Shown: positions 44,795-56,516 of the stretch, piece after piece | Position numbering within the stretch: position 1 is the stretch's first letter | Layout of the letters: each line of letters starts with the position of its first letter | NCBI GenBank assembly: GCA_033439765.1 | Contig: JAULSN010000003.1 | Location: 2,666,001-2,730,000, forward strand | DNA length: 64,000 nt | Source: Lasiosphaeria ovina | Lineage: Eukaryota; Ascomycota; Sordariomycetes; Sordariales; Lasiosphaeriaceae | Direction: 5' to 3' | Position numbers and translations under genes: made by a program | The notes under the pieces: model-generated | Database searches by the model: none | Told to the model about the DNA's origin: nothing | What the model saw: only the letters and a program-made list of their open reading frames with translations

Positions 44795-47700
44795 GTCGTG
44801 CCGTGACCCTTGAACCTCGACCTTCGACCCTTCCGAGACACAGACAAGCTCAACGACGGAACGAGGGTGACCTGGGATGGCAATCACCCGCCGACTGCCG
44901 AAGGGCTGGGGCGGGTAGCGACCTTTCGTGGAGCGGATGCGGGTTATTCGATATTGCGGGTGAGTAAGAGGCGTACGAGCAGGTGGTGGTATAGGTGAGT
45001 GACGAGGTGAACCCTTTGTTTAAGAACTCGAGGCTCGACCAGAAAAGCGTGCCTGTGGATGGATGGCAAGGTTGGGTGGTGTCAAGGGAGGCGTTCGTTC
45101 CAATGATATAACGATCCCGGATCTAGGGTCGCACTGAGCGGTGAGGGGGGAGGTGGATAGTCTGCGGCAAGTATAATGTAGATAAACTCAAACCAAGAGT
45201 GCCAGGGCAATGCAGAGACGCTGGCGGGATGGAGGGAAGCCTGGTGGTCTAGATGGGACGCGACCTGGACGTTTAAAGGTTGATTCGACGGTTGGGCTAG
45301 TCCGAGGTATCAGTGCCGAGTGCCTGGTGTCGGTGGATCGGCGTTGACAGTGGCGGAAGAAGTGGCGCCTGTGCCTGGGGCTAAGGTAGGTAGTCCAGTC
45401 CATGGCCCCGAGCCCGTCGAGCGACGGTCGATTCCATGGGTCAACGGCTCCATGGCTCCATGACTCCATGGCTGGGCTGTCTGTTGGTCGATTTCATGCT
45501 CTTGGCACTGACATCCATGGGCCGCGACGGCGTCTGCCGAGAGACCAGGCTCGATGCTCCGTCACCAAAAACGATATGCCGGTGGTGCTGGGGGTGGCGG
45601 CGGGCCCTAACGCCCGACTGGGTGAAGTCGGCCATCCAAGGCAGTTGCAGACTCGCCGCCAGTGCCGCACCAGCGAGTAATGGGTGGGGTGGGCGCAACG
45701 GGTTTGCTAATGCTTGAACACCCATGGGCAGGTTGTGTGTGTTATTGGTCTTATTGCACCAGGGGGGGGGCCGCCGTCCCAATTAGGTCGTCAGATCAAT
45801 ATCCGAAGCGAAATTTTAGATTTTCTGGCTTTGTGCCGCCGACCGCAGCCTGTCCGCAAGGTCCGCATTCTGCGCTGCTGTCATAGGTACAGTGCTGAGC
45901 GCAGCGCCCGCGACAGTGCTGGCCGCTGTCTCTCCGCGATTTCGAGCAATGCCGTGATTTATCCAAATTAACCCCGGATTCCAAGGCACTCGCTGCACCC
46001 CACGCCTCGACACGTGAGAGCCCGCATCGTAGATTTTTTACCGGTCTCCAGAGCCTGAGTAACGTCCAGCGTTGATCCGGACGACGGGAGCCCAGTTCTG
46101 GAGATGCCCTGATGCTGCATCCATGGATGATGATGACTGCACTTGTATTGCGGAACACGCACGACCAACGCTGTTGGCTGCACGCATTCCTGCCTGCTAC
46201 AGTATAATACACAGTCAGCAGCAATGGAAGGCAGGCCACTCGCCGATCACAAATTATTACAGCCGCGCCTTACCTCACCTGAGTGAGGTCCAAACACGGC
46301 CACCACCTCCTCGTCCCCTCGCGACAAAAACCACGCGTGATTAGACAGACTGCAGCACACCACCTCGTCGGGCATCTCTCTCTAAATTTGCCAAATTTGA
46401 GGCAGAACCGGGTAGACGTGGTTTTGATTTACCTCTGGATGCTACCTTGTGCGGGATCGCGTCTCAGGCACACGCGCGCCACGCACGCACGCACGCACGC
46501 ACGCCCGCAACTCGATCGATCCTGTGAGTGTGTGAGTGAGTGTGGGTGTGTGTGTGTATGTGTGTGCGAACGTGCGGGCGTTCGGACCAGTTCGCGCCCG
46601 GAGAAATGAGAAGAAAAAAGCCCTGCAACCAGAGAAAGCTTATTTACCCGCGCCCAGGGGAGATCCCCAGATTTGGCGTGTTTTGGATTTTTGGATTTCG
46701 GCGCTAATACTGTAGCAATTGGATCCATCCATCACTCCCAACAAGGACAGCGCGCGCCCTACGTTCGTTCCCGCCCGCTTGGCTCGCTGAGCGGCACCAC
46801 GCCAGAGTCGGACGATGTTCTCCTCCCTTGGTGTGGGGTTTTGAGGGTGACGGCCCATTGCAGCCGTCATCCACACGAACCACTTTTCTGTAAAGTGAAA
46901 ATCGTATATGCTAATGCAGCCTTATCCTGTCACGTAGTCGGCGCCGCGACGGCCGGCCGTTTGCTAACGCCCACGTCGAGACAGACGGCCAAACGTAGAG
47001 GCCATTCCGAGACACGTCTTCTCCCGACGGCCTCTCGACTATGACGACGTCCCGTTTTCGTGGGACCTAGTCCTGATTCAAGCGCGCTGACTGCCTAGTG
47101 CCTAGTAGACGTCATCTTGGCTAATATGCAACTACTTCGGGCGTGCATCTAACAGTCGGCACTTGTAGCCCGCGCGACAAACCGTCCCAAGCCCCCAGCT
47201 GCTGCTAGCCACACGGCTTAATCGTCTAGTGCTAACCTGGCAGACCCACTGTGCCTGGAGCCAACGCTTCCCCTAGCTCGCTCTGCTCGCTCTCCTTGGT
47301 GGTCTGCCAGCTGTCCCCTTGCAGGCTACCGTCGGCCCGGTGTTCAATGTTGTTTATTGCTTGCTTATTTAATTCCGCTGTTCGAGTCTACCCCGTCGGC
47401 TTTTGCACCGGAGGCCTCGTCGACCGAGGCACCGAGCTTGTCCCTAGTAGTATCCACTCGTCCCTGTCAGTCCTAGACAGAGTCTTATTGCCTGAATCGT
47501 CTCTCGGCCACGCCAGAAATCCCTACCCGGCTACAGAGAAGCACCACGGCCAAGCAGAGCACACCCAGTACCCGAGACACGGCAGCCGACAACCATGTCC
47601 CAGCTGCGGTTTCAAGACAGGAAACAAGACACCGCCGTCCACAACCAAGCGTAATGTGCACGGGTTTCACAGAACGATAAGCACTCGTTGATCTAGGAAA

Positions 47701-48678
47701 TGCGAGGCAAGGCGCGGGTTGCTGCCAATATGTGCTCTCAGGAAGGAATTCGCGCTCCAGCGTTAGGCGAACAAGCGTCAGATCACTCTGACTCCTTCGC
47801 ATTCGCAGGCTGGAGGTGGTCTCCAAAGTGTGACCAGGTAGATATTACTGGGTAGCGAAGTAGGTAGCCACTAGCTACCTAATTAATGAGCACTTTTCCA
47901 CAAGTCCAGCCTCAAAAAATGCCGCATTGTGCCCACACACATTGAGCACTCGAGACGGTCAGTGATCTGTTTCCAGGGGAGGGACGCGAAGTACGCGCAG
48001 GCCGTCGTTCTAGGGCTAGTTCGCTTGTCTCCAGCGTCGGGGAGCGCAAAGGCTTGACTCGTTCATGCGAAGAAAAACGCCTCGACAGGCCACCAAAGCA
48101 CCTTTTAGCTTGACATGGACGACTTGTCAGCCAATTCCGTACGGGAGATGTGCTTCACAGACTAACATTAGGAGGCTTTGAGGTCTTGGTTGCCTTCGTT
48201 ATTATTTTATTTTTTTTGTTCCGGAGAATGCCCTCGCTCTTCCTGCTCTCGGCGCAACTGACAGGCTCGGCAATCGGCCTCCCCGTCCCCACCCGGGGTA
48301 GTGGACGGGGTTGATTCCCGTTGTGTTCGAAGGGCTCAAGGATGGCAGTTTCCGCAGGCAGAGACTCTCAGGACAATGTTGGTCATCTCGAAAGGCTTTC
48401 TGTACACGCGATAGATCATATGCGCGCGTTCGCTAATGTCCTCGTGAGTGGCCTGCGAAGGCTGACTCGCAGCTGAGATGGAGAGGTGACTTTCGGCGCC
48501 TAGGGCTAGAAAGCCCCAAAATTTCCGTCTGGTAGAAGACAAGGGGAGGGAAACACAGATGACTTGTCTAGTGAAATCCCCGCGGGGAAGAGGATAAGGA
48601 GGAACTGGCGTTGTGAAATCTGCGCCCAGGAGAGGGTAAGGTAGATTCGAGTTACGCGTTGGCTGCAGCAACCCATCT
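44795..48678. other. Long gene-poor stretch
   Basis: Nearly 4 kb without a recognised gene. Frames at 45402-45782, 46072-46876 and 47251-47826 overlap on opposite strands and lack signatures. Short tandem words (CATGGCTC/CATGACTC near 45450) and the ACGC/GT tracts near 46480-46570 are the only structure seen. Confidence 0.45.
46481..46567 (+). repeat. ACGC tetranucleotide and GT-rich tracts
   Basis: Six ACGC units (46481-46504), then a GT-rich imperfect microsatellite from about 46523 to 46567. Confidence 0.9.
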
Positions 48679-48794
48679 CTAGTGCGCCGCCGAGTTGAGG
48701 TGTTTCGCTAGGTGCGCCTTCATATTAAATGCTTTGTCACAGGCGCCACAATAGTGAGTCTTGCTCTCCTTATTGCGGACGTAAAATCTCTTAG
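48679..48794 (-). pseudogene. C2H2 zinc-finger fragment
   Basis: A minus-strand exon-like piece encodes RFYVRNKESKTHYCGACDKA, then FNMKAHLAKHLNSAAH and TAG at 48679. The C-x2-C and H-x3-5-H spacing fits one C2H2 finger of the kind found at the C terminus of fungal C2H2 proteins. An AG acceptor-like site (CCTAAG) precedes it. No upstream exons were recognised, so it is either the last exon of an unseen gene or a relic. Confidence 0.4.
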
Positions 48795-49355
48795 GCATAA
48801 ATAAATGACCAGCTATACCAACTCTCACAGGTTATGAATGACGAGGAAGAAGGCACGAGGCAGCCCTAGGTTTGGATTTCTTAAGAGAAATTGTCACCCT
48901 CTAGCGACGGTGTGGGATACCACGTCAATTTTGAACAGGCCAAAGTGGAACTCGATATGTTGCCAAAATTGATGATTTCGTTGTTGGCGGATTCGTTGTA
49001 CTTCTCAAGAAGAATCCGACGGGAGGCTTCGGTAGCTGGGCTCATAACCCGTCTATCCGCAACAGGTTCGGGACATGTTTCCGTAGCTAGCGCAGGAGCA
49101 GGTACGGCCCCTCGCCAGGGTCAAACAGGGGCCGACTTTAGCTCCGCGGGCGGCAGAGCTCCCGCAGGCCCGCAGACGCCGCCCAGAACCGTTCCGGCCG
49201 AGGTGAAGCGGCCCCAGACGTCACATCGCTATTTCTCTAATTATGACAGTGGGAGGTCTGAGGAAAGCGACACTGTGGAGGACAGCGAAGAGTAAATACA
49301 CTACGCCTAGCGTGGTTCTGTCATGAACCGCGAGAGTCGGCACTAGTGCAGCCGA
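48795..49355. other. Open frame without recognised product
   Basis: A plus-strand frame at 48891-49295 (134 aa) is Ala/Gly/Arg-rich in the middle with an acidic end (SGRSEESDTVEDSEE). Possibly a fragment related to the zinc-finger relic nearby, but on the other strand. Not supported as a gene. Confidence 0.3.
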
Positions 49356-49427
49356 GCCGAGTCATGAGCCGAGTCACGAGCCGAGTCATGAGCCGAGTCA
49401 GGAGCCGAGTCATAAGCCGAGTCATGA
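49356..49427 (+). repeat. 12-bp minisatellite, six units
   Basis: Unit GCCGAGTCATGA repeated six times in tandem with single-base variants. Read on the minus strand it would encode a Ser-Ala-His-Asp type repeat. Confidence 0.95.
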
Positions 49428-49854
49428 GAGGATCCATGGTATCCACTCATCCAGACCATCACCTTCCTATATGAAATTCGCCGTGGCCTAGATAGCGAGT
49501 CTTCCTTCTGGCAAGCAACACAGTCACTAGTTTCCCACACAGAGTTTTGGAATCCAAAGGCAGGCTTATTCCACAACGAATTTGGGTGAGGATCGGGGAA
49601 TAGGTATATTTTCAACGCAAGGTAGCGAGGTTGATAAGAGCTTCGGTGCTGGTAGTATCAGAGTAAAGAGTCTCGTATGAGTTGATGGTTTTCTCGACCG
49701 GTTCTATAGAAATGACAATAACAATCAGCTCCAAATTTTGCCTTGTTCGATTAGTAAACAAAAACCTCGCGTGCACCATGCTGAATACCTAGTGAAAAAG
49801 TTGCCACGACAAGCCCTCTTGCTGAACAACATGGCCTATTCATTGCACACTGAA

Positions 49855-49970
49855 CAAACGGCCTTTAACCTCACCAGCACTGCTGTACTCCTGATGTTGA
49901 GTTCGTCGCACCGTAAACAAACGGCCTTTAACCTCACCAGCACTGCTGTACTCCTGATGTTGAACCTGTT
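49855..49970 (+). repeat. Two copies of a 63-bp tandem unit
   Basis: A block of about 48 identical bases (starting ACAAACGGCCTTTAACCTCA) occurs at 49855 and again 63 bp later. The period is a multiple of three, and both copies stay open in one frame (TAFNLTSTAVLLML twice), but no gene is recognised around it. Confidence 0.95.
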
Positions 49971-50196
49971 CATCGAGGTTCCATGTTGTCTCACGTTGCT
50001 CAAGCTGCCACTTGGCCAACCATAAAATTCCACAACACGACTTCGCATTTCACATCTCTCTCTTCTTCTTTGTCCTCACACAAAGCTTCCACAGTGCAGC
50101 ATTCCTATTATCAGTATCTGCCACATCAGCCAGTCAAGCACCATCGCTAAACCAAGAACCAAGCTAAAGCCACGACAACCCACACAGCTTGCGACA

Positions 50197-50535
50197 ATGT
50201 CTTCCGAGAACAAGGGCAATAGCACAACTGCCAGTTCTACCAGCCAGGATGCCAGCACTAGCAACAACACCAGCGATAACAGAAACACCACCAACGCCCA
50301 GCAAGACAAGGGGGGATATGATAAAGAGGCGGAGGCGAACCGCCTCGGCGGCGGTTGGGGCACCTGGGGCGGAAAATACTATGCCAGCTCCGAGCGTCAG
50401 GCGAAGGACAGCGGCGCCTATGACCCGCTGTGCACTTGCCAGGAATGCAAGTGCTCAAACGGCTGGGGGCTTCCGGGCGTGTGCCTCACCTGCCAGCTGA
50501 ACTGCGTCGACAACTCGCAAAAGTCTTCATTCTGA
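50197..50535 (+). CDS. Small Cys-rich-tailed protein, unknown
   Basis: Single-exon gene of 112 aa. Residues 1-45 are Ser/Thr/Asn-rich and disordered (MSSENKGNSTTASSTSQDAS...). The middle has GGYDKEAEANRLGGGWGTWG. The tail has a tight cluster of six Cys in about 25 residues (LCTCQECKCSNGWGLPG, then VCLTCQLNCVDN), which could bind a metal. No signal peptide. The ATG context (GACAATG) and the pyrimidine-rich leader (50055-50080, CTCTCTCTTCTTC) look like a real fungal promoter. I recognise no family name. Confidence 0.6.
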   Translation: MSSENKGNSTTASSTSQDASTSNNTSDNRNTTNAQQDKGGYDKEAEANRLGGGWGTWGGKYYASSERQAKDSGAYDPLCTCQECKCSNGWGLPGVCLTCQLNCVDNSQKSSF

Positions 50536-52046
50536 GTCAATGGCGCCTGAGCGCTTCCGCCATCTAGGAAGTCGTGTTGTGTGGTACTGGACATGTGGGT
50601 GTATAGTGGCCCAGTCTCTCTGGAAGCCCCTGGTCTGACGCTTGATGGTCAGACGAAGGACTGTTGTGTACTAGACCGCCATCCAAGCCGACGTCTCGAC
50701 ATTGATGCAGGAATCGGTGGAGATGGAACAACACCTATTTTGCAAAATACAGGCGAGACAGCCCAGTCGGCCGATCTGGCAACAGATCTGAAAGAAAATA
50801 GTCAAGGAAATAGGAAGGGTTTTATGAGGGTTTGGATTGGGACAGTGGTATCAAGAGCGAAGACGCGTAGCAGTGGCCTTCTCATCTTGCCGAAAGGCAC
50901 GTTGGAGAGGTTGTTGTCATTCTCTGGCTGATTGATTAGGGGACGAGTAAGTACTTAGATTAGGGGTACGAAATTGATGGCACGACAACCACCTCTGGTA
51001 TCAAGGATTTAGTGACTCATTGTGATAGCACTATATGCCTGTTTCCATATGAATCATTCGTTCCATGCAACATAACATCAGCCTTTTCATAGGAATGCAA
51101 AGCTGTGCAGTTTATCTACTTGCTTAGTTACTTAAACATCTCCTAAATAAAAAGGGCGCCACGCAATTCTATCAATCGTTGTTTCCAAAACGCACTTGTC
51201 TTGTACTCCACTAACTCCGATGCGACCAACACAAACTAAACCCACACTGAGGACAACGCAACCCTGCAGAGACCCGAACGACATGACACCGCTCTTTGAG
51301 TTTCTGACAATTAAGCGAAACAAATTTCTCCCATAAGCTCAACTCCACCTCGTCTCCCCCCCACACAATTCCCCAGACTAACAATCGTACCACCACCGCC
51401 CGGGGCCAGCCGTGTCTGATGGCCGGTGCATATGCAAGCGCAGCAACTCCGCGCTCGGTATCTCATGCGGTCTTATCTGTGGGACGACGGGACAAGGACC
51501 TCGCTTCCAGCCGCGCACCGACGGCAAACACGCACAGACATCCAGCCTCTGACGTCACGGGCCGACATTGCACTGCATGTCGATGTGACGGCGGGATCGG
51601 CGGGCTGCTGCCCTGGTTGTGTGGTGGAACACAGATGGTTGCCAAAGCAGAGCTGCTGTCAATGTGTCATGGATGTCATGAAACGCGTTTCCGGGAAAAC
51701 CCGCGCAACCGCCGTGATGGCGGTGATTGCCAGTCTCGCCACCACTACAAGCTCATCTCATGTACGTGTAACCTGATGGGCGGCGGTGGTGGGTGTATCT
51801 TGGCACACGCTGGTGGTCAAAGATGCTGAATTCTTAAGAGCTCTGACAGGGGCGCCCCTCACTTTTCCGTGCAACAGATGCTGCTGATGTCCACGGGATT
51901 GTGTGGTGAAGATTTCCTAAGGAGCCTTAATCAGAGCTTCTAAGAGTAAATATTGTGATGAGATATTGCACAAGGAATCTTGCATATCGAAAACAACCAA
52001 AATTCGAAACCCGATTAAAACAATCGATTGGCCACATCCTGGTATT
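50536..52046. other. Intergenic, no gene recognised
   Basis: Downstream of the small Cys-rich gene and of the kinase 3' end. Frames at 50581 and 51419-51829 carry no signature. Confidence 0.45.
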
Positions 52047-54276
52047 TCACATAACGAGACAGCCCGACATCGGTGTGGGCTCATGACTTTTCTGGCCGCG
52101 GGAATATGTCTCTCGTGGGTCTGTGGCCTCACGCGCGATCGCATACAACCTCCACATCTCACCGGTTACTGCCTCATGCCGCACCTGGGCCTGCTGCAGC
52201 CACCGTTGGTGGTGCGCCCGCTCTTCCGCTTCTTCCCAGTATCCCAACTTGCGAAGCGCACCCACGACGTCGCTGTTGACCGCCTGTCCCTTTCGGTCGT
52301 GCTTCAGGTATATCGCCATCAATTTCCCACCGATCTGGTATCTATCGCGGTGACTTAGGCCCGAGACAGAAGCTCGTGCTATTAGTTTCCGTGTTTCGGA
52401 GCCGGTTGATATTGATTGCCTAAGTAAACGTTCACGTCCATCACTATCAGAGGATTCGGATGGATCGCGACTTGACCTAGTGAAGTGCGCGGACTTTGAT
52501 GATTCGTGAGACTCGGTGTAACGCCGTCTTTCACCGAACGAAGAGTTGTTCTCTGGCCGACCATTATAGTGAGGGGCAAAAACGGGACGCCCTCTATGGG
52601 TCGCGTCAGTGCTTGTGTTGGGTGTTGAACTTCCGCTCCCAGCCATTGTAGTACTGGTATCCTGAGCAGATCGATCTAAGGAAGGCGGCTGTGGGGTTGG
52701 TTTAGGCAAAGGGTGGTACTCGAAATCCGAGACTGGCTTTTCGGTCACTAGCGTTGGCTTAACGGCGTGTAAACCTTCGTTCCCTGGCATCTCTTGATTC
52801 TTTACATCACGAACCCAATCCCACTCTTCGCCGTGTTGGATAGAAGTTGACGGCTCAGACGCGGAAGCTGCACGATATAGAACCAGCTCGGTGGAAGGGG
52901 CAGGGATCTTCTCTTCCTGGCTTTGGAGGAGATCCAAGGGCTTGGTTTCCTTGTCGATGTTGTCGCGGATGATTGGCTTCGGACCCGTCTCCAAAACGGC
53001 GTCTTGAAAAGCGAGCAGCCCTGACGCAACAACTTGATCAACTGCCTTTCCAGCCTCATTTTCCGGCGGTACCTGCGCACCAGACGTATTCTCTGGCACA
53101 CCAGTAGGCACTGGAGAACACAGGGTTGTCCACTGTTTCGATGGAAGGGTGTCATCCAGCGCAGGTTTAGCCACAATCGTTTCCGTCTCGATATCATCGA
53201 TGACAATATTGAACAGAGGACCTGTAACGTCTCTAGAGGCCTCAACCCAAGAGTGTTCTTTGGCCTCGGAAGAAGCCATCCGCTGACGTGCCAATGGGGC
53301 CATAGCTCGCAGAATAAAATCTCGACAACCGTTACTCGCCCCGGCTTGTTCCAGAAGCTCAACCGGAAAAGCGCCCCCTTTGACGACGTACTTGCGCAGC
53401 TGTCTTGTGTCGGCGAATGAAGGCTTTGCGGTCATCATCCTGAACACGAGCTCGCCCATAGCCCAGATGTCCACCTTCTGGTCATAGCGCAGGTCCTGGT
53501 CGTCATCGTCGTCGTCTGGGTGGTACATGCCCATGATCTCGGGGGCCATGTATCCGCTGGTCCCGATACCCATGGTGTGCAGGGCGGACGTCTCCTCGAT
53601 GCGCTTGCTGATGCCAAAGTCTGCAATCTTCACCCACCACTTAGGCGCCGGCGACACGACGAGGATGTTGGCGGGCTTGATGTCGCGGTGGGCGAACCCG
53701 CTGCTGTGCATAAAATCGAGCCCGTCCACCACCTGCGATGTTATCTTGGCGGCCTCGGTTTCGGGAAACGGCCCGACCAGCCACTTCTGGAGATCACCGT
53801 GCGGCATATACTCCATGGCAAGGTGCAGGTGGCCTGCCGTCTCGAACCACCCCAGCGACTTGACGAAGCAGTGCATGTACTGCCAAAAGACTGGAGTCAG
53901 CTTCCGCCTGCTATAATTCCTATCCACAGCGGGGAGCAATTGTATCGCGTACCTTTGGCTGCGAGAACTTGGCCATGGCATACAGCTCCTGGCGATAGCT
54001 CATATCCCCAGAGCGATCCAATGGTGTTATCTTGATCTCCTTGACCACCCTGCGCAAGCCAACGCGACCAGCGACGCACTTCTCGACCCACACTTGGCGG
54101 CCCGCTGCACTGCCCAGCTGGTGCGAGCGCCGCCATATTTCCTCGATCGTCTGCGGCCGCTCGTTTGCGCTGTCGCCGGGGACCCATGACAGCTGTTTGG
54201 TGTCGCGGCCGCCGGGCAGGACGGTGACGTCCAGGCGCGAGTCTTGGATCAGGTCATTGTCGTGGGGCTGTCGCAT
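52047..54276 (-). CDS. Ser/Thr protein kinase with C-terminal CaaX box (2 exons)
   Basis: Eukaryotic protein kinase. Exons 54276-53953 and 53879-52047 (73-bp intron, phase 0) give 718 aa. The N lobe has the Lys in RRVVKEIKI but no clear Gly-rich loop. The hinge follows in LHLAMEYMPHGDLQKWL. Catalytic loop GFAHRDIKPANILVV, DFG in VKIADFGISK, APE in GTSGYMAPEIMG, and a typical WAMGELVFRMM helix are all intact, so it is predicted active. Residues beyond about 360 are a long Ser/Pro-rich disordered tail, with a short conserved-looking helix near the end (YWEEAEERAHHQRWLQQAQV). The last residues are SGCLVM: a CaaX motif with Met at X, predicted to be farnesylated, tethering the kinase to a membrane. 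Substrates unknown. Confidence 0.9.
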
Positions 54277-55047
54277 TGAGAGCAGGCATTGGCCGCGGCG
54301 GCCAATCGATCGGCAAGGAGGTGTTCAGTTTGGTGCGAGCAACGCGCGAGCGTTTTGCAGTTCACGCCGGATTTCTCGGTCGATGCGGCGGTTGCGGGGC
54401 GCGATGCTCGAGGGCATTCCGACAAGGCTTGGGGTTCGGCGGGGGATCGAGTCGACCCCTCCGCAACACTTGGCGAGCGAGGCAGTGTTGCATGTCGGGG
54501 TCGAGGGGCCCAAGAGCAACAGCCAATCAGCCGTTCTCGATTGATTTGGACGTGCGCCGACCATTGCGATAACGGCTTTGCAGCACTGGACTCTAAACTG
54601 GTACTGGAAGATAAGTTGGTTAAAAGAAGTGAAATGAACCCCCCCAGAGAGGTAACTATGGGTTTTTCGCAGTCTCCGCAATCGCAATCCCCATTTCCGC
54701 CCGTGCCCCCTGAAGGGGACACCTAACCTAACCCAGTGAAATTCACAGCGTGAACTCCCGTCGGCAGTGGGACAAATAGCGCTAATAAGACGGGGAAACC
54801 CAGCACCGAATGCAACTGCAGTCGGCCCGGGATGCACCTTCAGTGGTTTAAGTCCTCATAATGAACAAATTGCGTGATCGCTTGACGCCCTAATGCCGCC
54901 ATCTCGCCGTTGCCCCTCCTGCCAATTAAGCTGCAACATTCCGGGCTATAACCATGACTCACTCTACGGCAACCATAAGACACTTACCCCTGAGGTGCCC
55001 ACGGGCACCAGGCAATAGCAGCATACTCACTGACACCCTGATTCGCC
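54277..55047. other. Divergent promoter region, kinase/MOSC
   Basis: The kinase (minus) and MOSC gene (plus) start about 770 bp apart. Frames inside are antisense-like and unsupported. Two-way regulation is possible. Confidence 0.45.
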
Positions 55048-55608
55048 ATGTCGGTCCACGCGCTCGCCAAATCCACATCCCACGAATTCAGCAAGACGCC
55101 CGTGGCGGCCTTCACGCTGGTGGCCGGCCATGGTGTTGAAGACGACTGCCACAGCGGGGTGCACGTGCAGCACCGCAGCCGGCTGCACATCCAGCCGCCG
55201 CCGCCGAACCTGCGGCAGGTGCACCTGATTCCCAAGGAGGTGCTCGACGAGTTTGGCGTCGCGCCCGGCCAGATCGGCGAGAACGTCACCACGGTCGGCG
55301 TCGACCTTCTGGCCCTCGGCGCCGGCGCCAAGCTGCGTTTCGTGCCCGCTGATGCCGACAACTCGGAAGTACCAGCAGATGGGACCACCCCGACTGTGGT
55401 CGTCCAGGGCCTGCGCAACCCCTGCCCCCAGATCGACAAGTTCCAGTCGGGCCTCCGCGAGAAGTTCATTGTGCGCGACGGCGAGGGCAGGATTGCAACG
55501 AGGAAGTCGGGCGTCATGGGCACTGTCGAGGTCGGCGGGCCTGTCGAGGTCGGCATGAAAATCGTCGTCGAGAGTTCCGATAATTTCCAGGCCCTCGCAT
55601 GCGTGTAA
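55048..55608 (+). CDS. MOSC domain protein
   Basis: Single-exon, 186 aa, a free-standing MOSC domain (the C-terminal domain of molybdenum cofactor sulfurases and related proteins). It reads MSVHALAKSTSHEFSKTPV, VAGHGVEDDCHSGVHVQHRS, NLRQVHLIPKEVLDEFGVA, IGENVTTVGVDLLALGAGAK, and GLRNPCPQIDKFQSGL with the Cys conserved in MOSC proteins. Such proteins act in sulfur transfer to molybdenum cofactor or on N-hydroxylated or other reactive substrates. Length and motifs are complete. No neighbour suggests a pathway. Confidence 0.9.
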   Translation: MSVHALAKSTSHEFSKTPVAAFTLVAGHGVEDDCHSGVHVQHRSRLHIQPPPPNLRQVHLIPKEVLDEFGVAPGQIGENVTTVGVDLLALGAGAKLRFVPADADNSEVPADGTTPTVVVQGLRNPCPQIDKFQSGLREKFIVRDGEGRIATRKSGVMGTVEVGGPVEVGMKIVVESSDNFQALACV

Positions 55609-56516
55609 TGCCGAGTCTTTGAGTGGGAAACATGCATATTGCGACATGTCGTCTACACAGAGCCCGGCGGGACTGGATGTGCGGACATTTCACCGCCTCT
55701 CCACAAACAATCGATACCGGGGGGCTCTGGTTCTCTTCGAGCTTGAGCAGCTCTGTGCTTGTCAGGCAAATGCCGGGCCCTGCATTTGCTGGCTCAAGGG
55801 CTGACTAGATAAAGATTTAATCAAGCTTCACGAAAGTCTTGTGCGAAGCGCTTGTCTTGGACCGACACGTTCACGTTGCTGGCCCGGCCGAATCTCAGGG
55901 CCCCGTTGGTGGTCATCTAATACTTACAAGTTACAGGACATGGTGAAACACCTGCCTGCTTCGCGTTTTCGACACTCCATCTGGGCCAGGTACTTTGACA
56001 AGCAGATATCAGCTACCTTGAGATGGCGCGCTATGAATCCCCGTCGTCCAATGCCGAGGTAATTAGTTCAAAGCTTCAGAGTGAGCTTGTATAGCGGCCA
56101 GTCTTTGACTTTATCTCAACCAGGCCAATATTCGTGCCTTTCTGAGCGTATCTTAAGCCTCATGCGGGCTCGCCAGAGCGGCAAAGAATCATGGAAGAAC
56201 CCCTGATCCTCGGACAGAAGCATCGGCTCTAGCAAACACGGCGCAGACACGGGGTTGGGTGAAATGGGTTGGAGCTACACAGAGAGTGCTCCCGGGCCCC
56301 TTCCCCCGCCGCCCTGCACCCAAAGTGAAAGGTCCAGATCGCGGCCACCTTCCTTTGTGCCTTTGGATATCGCTTCGCTTTAGTATCTACGAGCGTCTAT
56401 GGTCAAGGTGAAATCACGCGCTCAGGCCACCGATTACCGATTTCACCCATTCCTAGCAGAATCTTCCTTCAAAAGCATACGCTGCAGTCCAGCGGGGAAA
56501 TTCAATTGCAGCCAGC
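55609..56516. other. Intergenic, no gene recognised
   Basis: Short frames only; includes the 3' side of the MOSC gene and the upstream region of the amidase pseudogene. Confidence 0.4.
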
